From the NCBI GenBank assembly GCA_000499405.2, contig HG738137.1, positions 14,625,661 through 14,689,660 on the forward strand: DNA of 64,000 nt, given 5' to 3'. The stretch comes from Onchocerca volvulus. Lineage: Eukaryota > Nematoda > Chromadorea > Rhabditida > Onchocercidae. Under the pieces are notes generated by a model. That model did no database searches and was not told the DNA's origin. It saw only the letters and a program-made list of their open reading frames with translations. This document shows, piece after piece, positions 62,101-64,000 of the stretch (its first letter is position 1; every line of letters starts with the position of its first letter). The position numbers and the translations under genes were made by a program.

Positions 62101-64000
62101 AACAACAATCTTGGAAATGATAGCTATTGTTGTTTTCTAACAAAGCTTCCTGATAAATTAAGCGATAATTATCTTTGAAAATTTGTCGGTAACTAATTTT
62201 TAAATTTTTTTGAACTTTTCCGCTTTCATATATTTCCCTTATTTTCTTTTATAATCTCATTTTTCTTCCCAATTTTCAAGTTATCTGATATAGGTTAATC
62301 AGTTCATTGATAACTTGCTAATCAAAAGATTACTTTAAATTCAAGTTAATTTTATTTTAAATTTACAAATTTCAATTTGTATCATCATTAACCGCAAACT
62401 ATTATTTTTTTTTTTTTTCAAAAATGAACATGAAAAGTGGTTACTATTTGAAAAATTATTTGAGAAAAGTTAATAAAATTAAGTTATATAATTGATATAT
62501 ATATTTTTTTGATTCCCATAATTTTATTCGCATTTTTTCTTCGCAATTTTCAAAATCAAGGATTTTATTCTCGGAATTAATTCCTTTCGTTTTTTTTTTC
62601 CTCTTTTACAATTTGCTTCTTAATTTTAATTAGTTTTAATTGAGAAAAAAATTGCGAAAATTCTTTTTTTTTTACCGAATTATTTGCATTTTATTACAAT
62701 TTTAGTTATTACGTAACTTTTTACCGCTTCATTTCTAAAATTTAAAATTTATTTTCAAAATTCAATTTTGTTCATTTTTTCCATCTCCTACATTTTATTT
62801 CATAATTTTAGCTATTTTCAATAAAAAATAATTGCAAAAATTCTCATTTCAACGTGCATTGCTATAACCTTTTCTCAATTAATTTTTTTATAAATAAAAA
62901 ATTTTTTCTGAAAATTTTCTTTTCATTTTACGTTTTATTTCGTAATTTTACTTATTTTCAAAAATAAAAAAAATAATTATAAAATCATTTTCTCATATTT
63001 TTTATCTCATCATTATTATATTCTTTCGTTATCTTTCCATTTCTGATCTCTTTTTATCAGTTTTTTTTTTTTTTTTTTTTAAATGATGATTTATGAGAAC
63101 AACTGACACTGACAGTAAACAACTGTTTCTGAGAAAGTTAATATCATTTATCTGATATACACTACTAAATGCCATCCAAATGTCGCCTCTTTCTATTTCA
63201 TTCAAGTTTGATGGATAAAAACTTTTTTTTTTCCTTTTTTTCCTATTCATATTTTTTGAAAATTTTCAATTTTTAGGATGTAAAATTTGATTGTATTTCA
63301 ACAAAAATTTGAATACTATATCTAATAATTATATACTTAATAAATAATTGATAAATGAAATTTTCACGAAAATTCTTCCCCAAAAACAAGACATTAATGT
63401 TCTTATCCATTTAATGTAAAACAAATATTGCTTATGTTTCAGCATTACTTTTTTTTGTCTTATTTTTAATAAATTTAAATTTAAATTTGCAATTCATAAA
63501 TTGTGTTTCCATTACAATTGATATACATATTTTTGAATTATAACTTTTGTTCTGCATTATAAATATTTTATTCGATGTCATTAATGAATTAATGTATTAT
63601 ATTAAATTCCATTATATATTATTAATTAATGGATGATTGAAATTTTCATTGAACTTTTACTGGAAATTCATGTATAAATGCATAAAATACAAATCCGAAA
63701 ATGTTAAATAAATATTATTGTATTTCGTCATTACTTTTTTTTTTTGTTAACTTTTTAATAGATATAAATTCACAATCAAAATTGTATTTGAATTATAAAT
63801 GTATATTCATGAGTTTTTTAATAAGTTTAAATTTGTAATTTTATAAATTATACTCCAATTAGAAATATTCATTATCGATAAATTTATAATTAATTATTAA
63901 TATCATGTAAATATTGTTGATTATTCAAATATGCATGTAAGATTTTCGGAATTAATTGCATAGAGTATCAGTTGTAAAGGTTGTAGTAATACAGCGTTAG
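59105..64000. other. AT-rich intergenic desert
   Basis: No gene or RNA recognised on either strand. 60110-60520 is somewhat less AT-rich (contains CAATCCGGAATTGG, GAGATCCGAC and GAAATTCCGG) but has no open frame with splice support. Many T-runs occur. The window ends in the same kind of sequence. Confidence 0.55.
60011..60080. repeat. 31-bp tandem repeat with GCATGC borders
   Basis: Two full units (60011-60041, 60042-60072) of GCATGCARARAAAGTTATTG then CTTGCATGTTA, and a partial third to 60080. Each unit begins with the palindrome GCATGC and contains its near-complement CTTGCATG, so units can form small hairpins. Confidence 0.9.

Noticed and set aside
1..64000. CRISPR array, operon-style bacterial genes or defence systems
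   Set aside because: Nuclear eukaryotic DNA. The tandem repeats present have no unique spacers, and the only bacterial sequence is the decayed secA piece.

Overview
The window reads as nuclear DNA of a spirurid, probably filarial-type, nematode. The evidence is roughly three-quarters AT composition, split genes with 50-1100 bp introns whose acceptors read (T)TTCAG or TTTTAG, start codons sitting directly behind such acceptors (the trans-splice configuration), an exact copy of the 22-nt nematode spliced leader SL1, a single worm-type chemoreceptor-like gene, and an alphaproteobacterial secA fragment inside an intron. The last is best explained as an old transfer from a Wolbachia endosymbiont. 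Species is not determined.

Left part (1-15.2 kb) is mostly repeats. A decayed Helitron lies at 2.1-5.1 kb and is interrupted by unclassified DNA that carries the antisense SL1 copy. A BEL/Pao retrotransposon end lies at 5.8-6.3 kb beside a 91-base gap. A second Helitron 3' piece lies at 12.3-13.0 kb. About 1.55 kb is present twice (62-1640 and 13679-15235) in direct orientation. Between these lies a five-exon serpentine receptor gene (8794-11087, minus).

Middle part (15.2-33.8 kb) is gene-poor. It holds a seven-exon gene for an unrecognised cysteine-rich membrane protein (15572-18371, minus), which no long open frame reveals, and a nine-exon NAD(P)-dependent reductase/epimerase gene of the extended SDR type (23168-27218, minus). 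The rest is AT-rich desert with microsatellites.

Right part (33.8-59.1 kb) is conserved housekeeping DNA arranged as two head-to-head pairs: INTS9 (minus, 17 exons) with MTRES1 (plus, 3 exons), and NDC80 (minus, 18 exons) with a ZDHHC24-type palmitoyltransferase (plus, 6 exons). Each pair is separated by 1.3-1.5 kb that probably serves as a shared promoter region. MTRES1 and NDC80 converge tail to tail. The bacterial secA relic sits antisense in intron 4 of the palmitoyltransferase gene. A three-exon gene for a 112-residue unrecognised protein follows (57150-59104, plus), and the last 4.9 kb shows no gene.

All exon structures were joined by hand. In every case splice sites, reading phase and family similarity agree across all junctions, and coding lengths are exact multiples of three. 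The genes do not form a single pathway: they cover snRNA 3'-end processing, mitochondrial transcription/translation rescue, kinetochore-microtubule attachment and protein palmitoylation. Family assignments rest on recognised motifs and remembered family sequences, not on a database search.
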